From: Candidatus Competibacter denitrificans Run_A_D11 | Lineage (GTDB): Bacteria; Pseudomonadota; Gammaproteobacteria; Competibacterales; Competibacteraceae | Direction of reading: 5' to 3' | Length of the DNA: 64,000 nt | Assembly: GCF_001051235.1 (NCBI RefSeq) | Contig: NZ_CBTJ020000055.1 | Span: 1 to 64,000, forward strand | Shown: positions 8,665-16,543 of the stretch, piece by piece | How positions within the stretch are numbered: position 1 is the stretch's first letter | Layout: every line of letters starts with the position of its first letter | The notes under the pieces: generated by a model | Databases searched by the model: none | Told to the model about the DNA's origin: nothing | What the model saw: only the letters and a program-made list of their open reading frames with translations | Made by a program: the position numbers and the translations under genes

Positions 8665-10764
8665 TTAGCGAGCGGAGCTAGGGGGTATTCGCTTTTGCAA
8701 GACATCAGCGACAATTCGATCCGCAGAGGTCAGATCCCCAGCACGAACCAGCATTTGGGCCAGGTACAACAGGGTGGCATCGCGCATGGCCTGATCTTTA
8801 ATGGCCATCGCCGCGCTCAACACCGCAGTAAACTCGCTCCGGGCGGTGTCGGCATCCCCATTGACCGCAAGATTGTGGGCCAGCGCGCTCTGTGCTTGCA
8901 ACCGATGCTGGAGCATCGCCGGCGGCGGTACTTGGAGCTTGATACCTGCAAGCTGCTGCAACAGGTTTTTGGCGGCAGCGGTGGCACCGGCTTCCGCCAA
9001 GTGTTGTGCCACGGTGCTGAGCGCAACCAAGTGGCTGGGCTGGCTGGACAAATCGGCGACGATATTTTTGACCTGAGCGAAGACCTCCCCGGCTTGATCG
9101 GTGCGCCCGGTCGCGGCCAGATCCCGCCCTAAGGCGCTCAACGTCACAGCCCGCGTAGCCGGATCAGTGATCGTGCGGGCGTTTTCTCCGGCGCGTTTGA
9201 AGTAGTCGCCCGCGTTGGTAGCATTGCTCGTGTTTAAGGAGCGCGCAAGACTGGCGTAGGCCAGGGAACGCTCACTGGCAGACCCGATGATATTGGTTAT
9301 CCTGGCGGCTTGCAGCCACTGATCTTGGGCAACAGTCATTGCTTTTTCTTTGTATCGCTCCATGGCGATTGTTCCCATCGCAACGACTCGGGCATGATTG
9401 ATGGAATCCAACTGTTCGGCCGAAAAACGACTCGGTTGCTCCTCAAGTAGCTCAGCAACACGGCCAAGAGTTGCCAACCCGGTCGTTGTATCGCCGATTT
9501 CTGTTTGGTAACGGGCCCATTCCACCATCAAGCGGGCGTTGTCGGGTGTGACCGGTATCGGTGTTGCAGTCACAGTCGCCGCCGGGGTAATGGTTTTCGG
9601 ACCTATTGAGGCAGTGCTCGGCGATTGTGGTTCGCTGGGCGCAAGCTTGTCAGGTTCGATCAACAAGCTGGAGTTAGTCGCGCTATCCATTCTGCTAGCG
9701 GAATGACCTGCATCCGGCGAGCTTTCCACCGTAGAAACGGCACCCATTTGAGGAGTACTGAGCGCGCCGGCGGTACTTGTCTCCGGTTGAGTGCGCGTAC
9801 CAACACGCGCCGCGCTTTTGCTGCCGAACCCCGTATCGTTACTTGGGGAAACAGCGATGGTACTGGACGGTGCTGAAACTGGACTAGGCTCGCTTCGGCC
9901 TGAGGGCGTGGGGACCGGGAGAGGTGCGGTTGGCTTAGCTGCACCTGCCGCAGGCTCACCGGCCACGTTGGTGGCCGGACTTGCCGATACTGAACGGGTA
10001 TCGGTTCTTTGCTTTTCTTGGGGTGCGACAGGCTCCATTTTGAGCACGGCATCACTGATAGAGCTGGCTGAGATTTCAAACAGGGGTTTGACGGCTGTTT
10101 TGGGCCGGATCGATTCATCGATTCCCCAGTGTTGCCACGCCAGGAAACCCATACCTATCGCTACCAGGGCAGATCCCAATGTTCTGAACTTGAGAGCCGC
10201 TTTAAGTTTGACCCATGGACTGATGCCTATATTTTTTTCAGCCCGACGCAGCACTCGCGTGAGCAGTTCCATCTCGGCTTTCTGTTGCTGCTTGCTGATC
10301 CTACCCTTGAGCGCTTCCGTTCTAACCCTATTTTTTGAGGTCAACAATCCTTGCAGGCGCTCGCGCTCAAAAGCCTCTTTTTTCTCCGTATAGGCCTGGT
10401 AACTATGACCGACGACGCCACAACGCTCACAAATGTCCGTACCATCGGTAGCCACGGCTTGCCTGTGCCCACAGGCGGGACATTGATAATGCGTAGTATC
10501 TTTCTCAAGCGGCGCCAAGGTAAGCCTCATCGGCTCCAGACGGCATTTCAAACCGCTATCGGTGAGCATTCGTAGCAAGTTTTGCCCGGTATTCAGCGGG
10601 AGATTCTCAGCAAGCACGACATACTCATCGGTCAGAATGCGCTGAATCAGCGCGTCTATTTCCCTAGATCCGCCTTGAAAAAAATTGGCAAGTTTGCGCC
10701 GGACTGCCTGTGAATCCTGCTGGGGCTGGATACCAAGCGCTGTTAACTTAAATGTCGGGTCCAT
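8665..10764 (-). CDS. Zinc-ribbon membrane protein with TPR-like C-terminus, function unknown
   Basis: I do not recognise this 699-residue protein. In order it shows an N-terminal alpha/beta domain (1-80), a C4 zinc ribbon (Cys95, Cys98, Cys112, Cys115), a charged probable coiled coil (125-178), and one hydrophobic membrane segment (about 196-213). A Ser/Pro/Thr/Ala-rich linker of some 180 residues follows. The alpha-helical C-terminal 300 residues resemble degenerate TPR/SEL1-type repeats (AYASLARSLN, ALSALGRDLAATGRTDQAGEVF, LVALSTVAQHLAEAG). By topology the ribbon is probably cytoplasmic and the repeats periplasmic. A scaffold or assembly role is a guess. It stands alone. Confidence 0.75.
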   Translation of the reverse strand: MDPTFKLTALGIQPQQDSQAVRRKLANFFQGGSREIDALIQRILTDEYVVLAENLPLNTGQNLLRMLTDSGLKCRLEPMRLTLAPLEKDTTHYQCPACGHRQAVATDGTDICERCGVVGHSYQAYTEKKEAFERERLQGLLTSKNRVRTEALKGRISKQQQKAEMELLTRVLRRAEKNIGISPWVKLKAALKFRTLGSALVAIGMGFLAWQHWGIDESIRPKTAVKPLFEISASSISDAVLKMEPVAPQEKQRTDTRSVSASPATNVAGEPAAGAAKPTAPLPVPTPSGRSEPSPVSAPSSTIAVSPSNDTGFGSKSAARVGTRTQPETSTAGALSTPQMGAVSTVESSPDAGHSASRMDSATNSSLLIEPDKLAPSEPQSPSTASIGPKTITPAATVTATPIPVTPDNARLMVEWARYQTEIGDTTTGLATLGRVAELLEEQPSRFSAEQLDSINHARVVAMGTIAMERYKEKAMTVAQDQWLQAARITNIIGSASERSLAYASLARSLNTSNATNAGDYFKRAGENARTITDPATRAVTLSALGRDLAATGRTDQAGEVFAQVKNIVADLSSQPSHLVALSTVAQHLAEAGATAAAKNLLQQLAGIKLQVPPPAMLQHRLQAQSALAHNLAVNGDADTARSEFTAVLSAAMAIKDQAMRDATLLYLAQMLVRAGDLTSADRIVADVLQKRIPPSSAR

Positions 10765-11122
10765 AGATTTGGGTTGCCTGTTAAGCCCCTAATAAATAGG
10801 CTATGACGCACGAGCGGGCATCAAGGTTGCGTAGCGCCGATCTGGCGGAGGGTACGTGTTCGGTTGCGCAATGTCGGTTAATTTACCGCAATCATTTTAT
10901 TGCCCCGCACCCTTAAAAGCAGTATCCCGGCATATTTTCTCAATGCTGATTCTTTCCGCAATGTGGGATATTCTCGCAAAATCTTGGTCTTACCATAGAT
11001 TATCATAAGGACTGCCGCCGCGCCGTCGCTTTGCCGAGCGGCGGTGAGCGCTTTTAGCAGGCTGATCGCCATCGTCTTACACGCCTTTTTTCATTTTCAC
11101 CAAAGCTTAGGTATTGAGCGGC
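10765..11122. other. Intergenic leader before the radical SAM gene
   Basis: This 358-base gap separates two divergent genes. It contains a GC hairpin (CCGCCGC ... GCGGCGG, about 11011-11045) and a plus-strand mini-ORF of 21 codons at 10943-11008 reading MLILSAMWDILAKSWSYHRLS. The mini-ORF is rich in Trp/Tyr/His but lacks a ribosome site. A minus-strand 64-codon frame (10878-11072) is also open but has no good ribosome site. Because SPASM enzymes often have tiny precursor genes beside them, the mini-ORF is recorded, though I cannot support it as a gene. Confidence 0.3.
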
Positions 11123-12271
11123 ATGAAAAGCCATATTTCTTTGATTCTTCTATCGACTCTGCAATGCAACGCAGATTGCGAATACTGCTTTGAAGATAAA
11201 ACGAGTGATCGGCTGACGCTAGATCGGCTTGGCGAGATGATACGCAAGGTTTTGGACTATATGGTGGAGAAATCTCTAGGATCGCTGGAGATTTACTGGC
11301 AGGGAGGCGAGGCGATGCTGCTACCGCCCAGTTGGTATGAACAGGCTAATGATCTGATCCGCCGTGAGGCCGAGGCGCGTGGCAAGACCGTCGTACACAG
11401 CCTGCAAAGCAACATGCTGGCTTATAGCTCTCGCTGGAACAAGGTGATCGCCGACATGTTCGGCAACAGCGTGGGCACCTCATTGGACTATCCCAACCTG
11501 CACCGTAAGTTGCTCGGACATGAGCCGGATACGTATAACCAAATTTGGGCACGGCGGGTGAGCGAAGCGAGGGCGGCCGGTATTGAGATCCAGGTTATCG
11601 CTGTTCCTAACCGGGCGACGCTGGAACTCGGTGCGGAACGGTTTTACAGCCATTTCGTCGATGAGTTAGGTATTACCGATTTTCAGGTCAACACCCCCTT
11701 CCCCGGCGGCACAGGGAGCACTGCCAAAAAAGCATTGCCTGTCGATGAAGTGGCAGCGCTGGGTCGATTTTATACCGAGCTGGCCGATGTCTGGCTAGCG
11801 CGCGGCCGTGATTGCGGCGTGCGAGTCGGGCCGCTGGATGCCCTGCTGCAACACTTCGGCCACCAACCAGCCACCCTTCCCTGCATTTGGAGTGATAACT
11901 GTGCCAACTCCCTGATCTCCATTGATGCGCGGGGTTATGTGGCGCAATGTGATTGCTGGGTCACCAGCTACCCCGATTATCATTACGGCAATATTTTTGA
12001 ATGTGACAGCCTTGCTAAGCTGTTACAGACCAGCCCAGTGCGCAAGCAGTTCAACGAACGCCCAATTCAACTGATCCAGCGTGAGTGCCTAAGCTGCGAC
12101 TACCTATCCCTTTGCCATGGGGGTTGTCCCGTGCGCACCTACACCGTCCACGGCAGCCTCTTCGAAAAAGATCCCTACTGCGCCCTATACCAGCAAATGT
12201 TCGGGCATATGGAACAAGCTGCCCGCAAATTGGCGCGGCAAGCGTCAGCCACGCCCAGTTTGGCCGCCTGA
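11123..12271 (+). CDS. Radical SAM/SPASM-domain enzyme (peptide- or sulfatase-maturase-like)
   Basis: The N-terminal [4Fe-4S]/SAM site is CNADCEYC (CX3CX2C) in LQCNADCEYCFEDK, followed by the WQGGEAML motif typical of maturases. The C-terminal SPASM region carries the cysteines for auxiliary clusters: PCIWSDNC, CDCW, ECLSCDYLSLCHGGCP and DPYC. Such enzymes modify Cys/Ser in sulfatases or install cross-links in ribosomal peptides. No sulfatase and no convincing precursor peptide lies nearby, so the substrate is unknown. A TTG at 11114 is in frame, but TTAGG sits too close to it. The ATG at 11123 has better spacing and gives 382 residues. Short palindromes follow the stop. Confidence 0.85.
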   Translation: MKSHISLILLSTLQCNADCEYCFEDKTSDRLTLDRLGEMIRKVLDYMVEKSLGSLEIYWQGGEAMLLPPSWYEQANDLIRREAEARGKTVVHSLQSNMLAYSSRWNKVIADMFGNSVGTSLDYPNLHRKLLGHEPDTYNQIWARRVSEARAAGIEIQVIAVPNRATLELGAERFYSHFVDELGITDFQVNTPFPGGTGSTAKKALPVDEVAALGRFYTELADVWLARGRDCGVRVGPLDALLQHFGHQPATLPCIWSDNCANSLISIDARGYVAQCDCWVTSYPDYHYGNIFECDSLAKLLQTSPVRKQFNERPIQLIQRECLSCDYLSLCHGGCPVRTYTVHGSLFEKDPYCALYQQMFGHMEQAARKLARQASATPSLAA

Positions 12272-12283
12272 TCAATCTACACC

Positions 12284-12317
12284 GGTGCGGAATATGCCAC
12301 ATGGCATATTCCGCACC
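12284..12317. repeat. Perfect 15-bp inverted repeat (palindrome copy 1) / likely terminator of the radical SAM gene
   Basis: Arms GGTGCGGAATATGCC (12284-12298) and its exact complement (12303-12317) flank ACAT. The centre, AATATGCCACATGGCATATT, matches two further copies at 12325-12344 and 13193-13210. As RNA it would form a very stable hairpin with a 4-nt loop. It stands between the stop of the radical SAM gene and the convergent scpB remnant. Confidence 0.7.
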
Positions 12318-12324
12318 ATCCCAA

Positions 12325-12344
12325 AATATGCCATGTGGAATATT
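12325..12344. repeat. Palindrome copy 2
   Basis: AATATGCCATGTGGAATATT is an imperfect palindrome, with the same core as the copy at 12291-12310 but with the central CACATGG inverted. It lies 18 bases before the 3' end of the scpB remnant. Confidence 0.55.
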
Positions 12345-12362
12345 TCAATAGGCCCGAACTGC

Positions 12363-13141
12363 TTATTCACCTCTAAATTGGGGTTTGCGTTTCCCCAAAA
12401 ACGCATTTAACCCTTCCTGATAGTCCTGGCTATCGTACACGGTACGCCGAAACCCCTGGATTCGCTCGAACAGTTCGGGGGTAATTGAGCGAGCGCTGGA
12501 GAGCAAGCGCAGCGCTTCCTTCATCACCGAAATGCTCAACGGCTCATTCGCGACGATTTGGCCGGCCAGATGATAGACGAATATCTCGATTTCTTCGGCT
12601 GGCTTGATGTAGTTGACAACACCCAGATTCAGGGCTTGGGCCGCTGGGATCGGTTGCACGGTGAACAGCATTTCCTTGGCGACCGGTAATGGGATCATGT
12701 TCATCACCGTGAGCAAGCCGCCCAGATTGTACGGGACGCCGAGCTTGGCCGGCGTAATGGCGAAAGTCGCTTCCGGTGTAGCGACTAAAATATCGCAAGC
12801 CATAGCGACCTCGCAGCCGCCGCCCCAGACTCCACCTTCGATCAAACCAAGAACCGGGACTGGGTACTCCTGAATCGCCCGAGTCAGCACCCGCAACGAA
12901 TCCGCCCAACCCAAAGGGCGCGGCCACGGTTTGGCAACTCGCTAACATCGTGACCAGCGGACCAGACTTTGGTGCCGGTCGGCGCGCGCAGCACCACTGC
13001 ACGGATATTCTGCTCTTTAAAAGCGTCCAAGGTAATCGTCACTTCTTCAATGAGCGCTTCACTCAAAGCATTGCGCTTAGTCGCATGATTCATGATGATG
13101 GTGCCGATGCGGTTCTCGGTTTCGGTAATGATTAGGGACAC
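12363..13141 (-). pseudogene. scpB: Methylmalonyl-CoA decarboxylase (ScpB-like crotonase), frameshifted
   Basis: Two minus-strand frames join into one ScpB/crotonase protein of about 260 residues. The N-terminal part (13141 to about 12915) contains MNHATKRNALSEALIEEV and KVWSAGHDVSELPNRGR. The C-terminal part (from about 12915) contains PLGWADSLRVL, EGGVWGGGCE, LGVPYNLGG and the ScpB-like end YDSQDYQEGLNAFLGKRKP. E. coli ScpB has GGRDPLSYDDPLR at the junction; here the Asp codon has lost one base (CGC GC CCT). One deletion near 12915-12920 therefore breaks an otherwise complete gene, by true inactivation or sequencing error. The intact enzyme converts methylmalonyl-CoA to propionyl-CoA. Confidence 0.85.
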
Positions 13142-13192
13142 ATCGCTCTCCTAGACAGTGGGCGCTGTGAGTGCGCCTTTCTTAAATGGGCG

Positions 13193-13210
13193 ATATTCCA
13201 CATGGAATAT
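13193..13210. repeat. Palindrome copy 3
   Basis: ATATTCCACATGGAATAT has 7-bp arms around ACAT and the same core as the copies at 12284-12344. It lies 52 bases upstream of the scpB start. With the other copies it brackets the scpB remnant, consistent with operator sites or mobile palindromic units. Confidence 0.55.
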
Positions 13211-13323
13211 TGTAGGCTTGACCCGAATTTTCGGCTGTCGTTAACGGTCAACGCTGACTTACCGTTTTCGACAATCGCTGGTTATTCACTCAGTTACATT
13301 GTGCAGACTAGAGGTAGTTCATC

Positions 13324-15585
13324 ATGCTCAAACCCAAGGAATCCTGGCGTTATACCCCATGGCTAGCTGCTCTGCTCATTGGGTTCGCCGGCACAGCCTC
13401 GGCGGCGGAAACCGCTCTGGATCGTTATGTGGCCAAGCCAGATGCCAACTATAGCTTCAGGGAGTACCTGACCAAGCACGAGATCGGCTATAGCGCTTAT
13501 TTTCTTGATATGACCTCACAGCAATGGCGCTCAGCGGCCGAAGTTGATAAACCGATCTGGAAGCATGAGGTCGTTGTCGTCATCCCTCAATTGGCCTTGG
13601 ATAGCACCGATACCGCAATTTTGCTGATCGACGGCGGCGATAACGAAGGGGCAGCCCTCAGCAGCGTAAGCCAGATAGCCGGTGCGGCGGCTGTTGCCAC
13701 CGGCGCCATCTTGGCGGTGGTGCGCCAGATCCCCAATCAGCCGCTTTACTTCACTGATGATCCGACCAATGGACGCCAGGAGGATGCCATTCTTGGCTAC
13801 AGCCTTGATAAAGCCCTCGACACGGGTGACCTGGAATGGGCAGTCCATTTGGCGATGACCAAGGCGGCTGTTCGCGCCATGGATACCGTGCAAGCCTTCG
13901 CCGCCGGTAAAGGCAAAACGGTTAAAAATTTCCTGGTCCTGGGTGGATCTAAGCGTGGTTGGACAACATGGCTAACTGCCGCCGTAGATAAGCGGGTGAA
14001 AGCCATCATACCCGCCTCCATCGATATGTTGAATTTGGGTCGCCAGTTTATCCATCACTGGGAAGCTTACGGATTCTTCGCACCGGCCTTAAAGGATTAT
14101 GTGGAATTTGATTTGCCCTGTCGCCTACAGACCCCACAAGGTCAAGAACTGTTGCGGGTCGTTGACCCCTACGCCTACCGCGACCGTTACACAATGCCGA
14201 AATTAATCCTTAATGCCACCGGCGACCAGTTCTTTGTTACCGACTCGTCTCGCTTCTATTACGGCGATTTGCCCGGCCCCAAGTGGCTACGCTATACCCC
14301 AAACACCGATCACAAACAAAGCGACGATACCATCGTCAACGCTTTATCGTGGATCGACAACATTCTCGGTAACAAGACCAGTCCGCAAATCACCTGGACT
14401 GTGGAAGGCAGCGATACACTGCGGGTTTCGCCGACCAACCAGCCAAAACAGGTGCGTCTGTGGCAAGCCACCAATGCCAAAGCGCGCGATTTTCGGCTTG
14501 AGTCTCTCGGCCCGATGTGGACTAGCCAAGAGCTAACCGCAAGCGCCGACGGCACCTATACCGGCAAAGTGCAAGCGCCGACGAGCGGCTGGAAAGCGTT
14601 TTTTATTGAAGTCACCTTTCCGAGCACTGGCGTGCTTAAACCGGATCAAGTCTATTCGACCGACGTGCATATTACTCCAGACGTTTTGCCGTATGCCGGA
14701 CAGGCTTGTGGCGGAAATCGCAAATCGAATCTGGAAAGCCCACAGCAAAGTTCCTTTGAAAGCGGGATCGGCTTGATCCGTGGCTGGATTTGCGATGCGA
14801 AAACCGTGGAAGTGCAAATCGATAACGGCACGCGCGAACAAGTCGCTTACGGCACGACGCGCCAAGACACGGCGGCCATTTGCGGTGATACCAATAACGG
14901 GTTCGGTTACACCGTGAATTGGAATCGCATCGGCAACGGTAGCCATACCTTACGGGCGTTCGCAGACGGAACGGAATTTGCCAGCACCACCTTTAATGTG
15001 ACGACGCTCGGTGAGGAGTATTTGCGAGGCGTCCAAGGCCAATATCCATTGCCCAACTTCCCCAAGGCGGGGAAAAACGTCACGGTACGCTGGTCGGAAC
15101 CCCACCAGAATTTTGTGATCGTGGGTGGCAGCACCCAGCCCATTGGCGGCACACCGGTGAATTCGACGTTGCCCGCTCATCTGGAAAGTCCCCAGCAAGG
15201 CTCTTTTGAAAGTGGGATCGGCTTGATCCGTGGCTGGATTTGCAATGCGAAAACCGTGGAAGTGCAAATCGATAACGGTGCCCGCGAGCAAGTCGCTTAC
15301 GGCACCACACGGCTCGACACAGCGCCGGTGTGTGGTGACGCCAACAACGGGTTCGGCTACACCGTCAACTGGAACCGCATCGGCAATGGCAGTCACGTTT
15401 TGCGGGCGTTTGCGGACGGAACGGAATTCGCCAACGTCGGGTTTACAGTGACGACTTTGGGCGAAGAGTACTTGCAAGGCGCCAGCGGTGAGTTTCCTCT
15501 ATCGAACTTCCCGCAAGCCGGTAAGACCGCCACCCTGCGCTGGTCAGAAGCCCATCAGAACTTCGTGATCATTAAAGCTCAGTAA
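13324..15585 (+). CDS. Exported PhoPQ-activated pathogenicity-related (PqaA-type) protein with two C-terminal repeats
   Basis: Residues 1-28 form a Sec signal peptide (WLAALLIGFAGTASAAE). Residues of about 30-450 match the PhoPQ_related family (PqaA), an alpha/beta-hydrolase-like fold. Visible parts are the nucleophile-elbow-like LVLGGSKRGW, LNATGDQFFVTDSS and a His in TPNTDHKQ. The family function is not settled; some members affect antimicrobial-peptide resistance in Salmonella. The last 280 residues are two near-identical units of about 130 residues starting ESPQQ.SFESGIGLIRGWIC, with paired cysteines (WIC ... CGD) and probably a beta-sandwich fold. The GAGGTAGTTCATC ribosome region precedes the ATG. 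A strong terminator follows. Confidence 0.85.
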   Translation: MLKPKESWRYTPWLAALLIGFAGTASAAETALDRYVAKPDANYSFREYLTKHEIGYSAYFLDMTSQQWRSAAEVDKPIWKHEVVVVIPQLALDSTDTAILLIDGGDNEGAALSSVSQIAGAAAVATGAILAVVRQIPNQPLYFTDDPTNGRQEDAILGYSLDKALDTGDLEWAVHLAMTKAAVRAMDTVQAFAAGKGKTVKNFLVLGGSKRGWTTWLTAAVDKRVKAIIPASIDMLNLGRQFIHHWEAYGFFAPALKDYVEFDLPCRLQTPQGQELLRVVDPYAYRDRYTMPKLILNATGDQFFVTDSSRFYYGDLPGPKWLRYTPNTDHKQSDDTIVNALSWIDNILGNKTSPQITWTVEGSDTLRVSPTNQPKQVRLWQATNAKARDFRLESLGPMWTSQELTASADGTYTGKVQAPTSGWKAFFIEVTFPSTGVLKPDQVYSTDVHITPDVLPYAGQACGGNRKSNLESPQQSSFESGIGLIRGWICDAKTVEVQIDNGTREQVAYGTTRQDTAAICGDTNNGFGYTVNWNRIGNGSHTLRAFADGTEFASTTFNVTTLGEEYLRGVQGQYPLPNFPKAGKNVTVRWSEPHQNFVIVGGSTQPIGGTPVNSTLPAHLESPQQGSFESGIGLIRGWICNAKTVEVQIDNGAREQVAYGTTRLDTAPVCGDANNGFGYTVNWNRIGNGSHVLRAFADGTEFANVGFTVTTLGEEYLQGASGEFPLSNFPQAGKTATLRWSEAHQNFVIIKAQ
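14731..15576 (+). repeat. In-gene duplication, two units with 450-base period
   Basis: Units start at 14731 and 15181. Their first 95 bases are almost identical at DNA level (both contain GGGATCGGCTTGATCCGTGG) and their proteins agree over about 130 residues. A linker of about 20 residues (GGSTQPIGGTPVNSTLPAH) separates them. The 450-base period keeps the reading frame. High nucleotide identity points to a recent duplication or ongoing gene conversion. Confidence 0.85.
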
Positions 15586-15607
15586 CTGGCTATTGGTCTC
15601 TGACCGA

Positions 15608-15640
15608 AACCCTCTCTCGCTCGCGGGAGAGGGTTTTTTT
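15608..15640 (+). terminator. Rho-independent terminator of the PqaA-type gene
   Basis: AACCCTCTC at 15608-15616 pairs with GAGAGGGTT at 15627-15635 and is followed by further T residues to 15640. It lies 23 bases after the stop at 15585. It shares its CCCTCTC/GAGAGGG design with the hairpins at 90-108 and 60466-60501. Confidence 0.85.
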
Positions 15641-15670
15641 ATGGGTAGAGTATTCCCCCAATACCGAAAA

Positions 15671-16393
15671 TCAGCCGACCAGATTCTTGGCGGCAAATTC
15701 CCAATTCAGCAAATTATCGAGCACAGCCGCCACGTAATCAGCCCGCCGATTCTGGTAATCGAGATAATAGGCGTGCTCCCATACATCGACGGTCAGTAGC
15801 GGTTTTTGCTCGTGAGCGATGGGCGTATCGGCGTTGCCGGTCTTCGTCACCGCCAACTTGTCACCGTCTTTAATCAGCCAGGCCCAACCGCTGCCGAATT
15901 GGCCGGTCGCTGCTTTGGTGAATTCCGCTTTGAACTTGTCGTAATCGCCGAAGGATTTGTCGATCCATTCGGCTAATGCACCGGTCGGTTTACCGCCACC
16001 TTTGGGTTTCAGGCTGTTCCAGTAAAAGGTGTGATTCCACACTTGCGCGGCGTTGTTGAAAATCGCGGCCTGGTCGGCTTTGCCAGCGGTTGCCTTGATG
16101 ATCGCTTCCAGTGATTGATCGGCCATCGGACTGCCGGCGACCAATTCATTGAGCTTGGTGGCGTAGCCCTGATGATGCTTGCCGTAATGGAAACCGATGG
16201 TGTTGGCCGAAATCACCGGACTCAAGGCGTCGTTGGCGTAGGGCAGGGGCGGCAGGGTAAAGGGGCCTGCGGCGGCGGCGCGCGCCACGCGGGGCAGCAC
16301 TAAATCACCCAGCGTCAGTACGGCGGAACCCGCCAGCACGGTGGTCAGAAAACGGCGGCGGTTTAAAGCGTAATCGGACAGAGTAGGGGACAT
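15671..16393 (-). CDS. sodB: Fe-type superoxide dismutase with Tat signal
   Basis: The start at 16393 follows AAGGAGTCGATTCG and gives 240 residues beginning [20 protein letters not shown]. Arg-Arg-Arg-Phe-Leu plus a hydrophobic stretch and ARA-AAA is a Tat export signal. The mature part is an Fe/Mn SOD: metal ligands lie in [20 protein letters not shown] and [11 protein letters not shown]. The [11 protein letters not shown] and FGSGWAWL segments are of the iron type. Iron SODs are usually cytoplasmic, so a Tat leader suggests the folded metalloenzyme is exported to detoxify periplasmic superoxide. The gene stands alone, 150 bases after glycerate kinase. Confidence 0.9.
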   Translation of the reverse strand: MSPTLSDYALNRRRFLTTVLAGSAVLTLGDLVLPRVARAAAAGPFTLPPLPYANDALSPVISANTIGFHYGKHHQGYATKLNELVAGSPMADQSLEAIIKATAGKADQAAIFNNAAQVWNHTFYWNSLKPKGGGKPTGALAEWIDKSFGDYDKFKAEFTKAATGQFGSGWAWLIKDGDKLAVTKTGNADTPIAHEQKPLLTVDVWEHAYYLDYQNRRADYVAAVLDNLLNWEFAAKNLVG

Positions 16394-16543
16394 CGAATCG
16401 ACTCCTTGTGGGGGCGCTGCGCGCAAAAGCACCCAGCGCATTGGATCAACCTGGCTTGAAGTGTAGACGATGCGCCGTGGCGGATCAGCCGCCGCTACGG
16501 CTGGCACGTTTTAGAGTCTGCCAGATCAAAAGAATTTTTCGGG

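Noticed and set aside
10878..11072. 64-codon minus-strand frame (MAISLLKALTAARQSDG...) before the radical SAM gene
   Set aside because: It has no clear ribosome site, includes the GC hairpin, and is divergent from the enzyme, so a precursor role is not supported.
16394..16507. Longer SOD start at 16507
   Set aside because: It would bury the Tat signal 38 residues inside the protein; the 16393 ATG has its own AAGGAG site.
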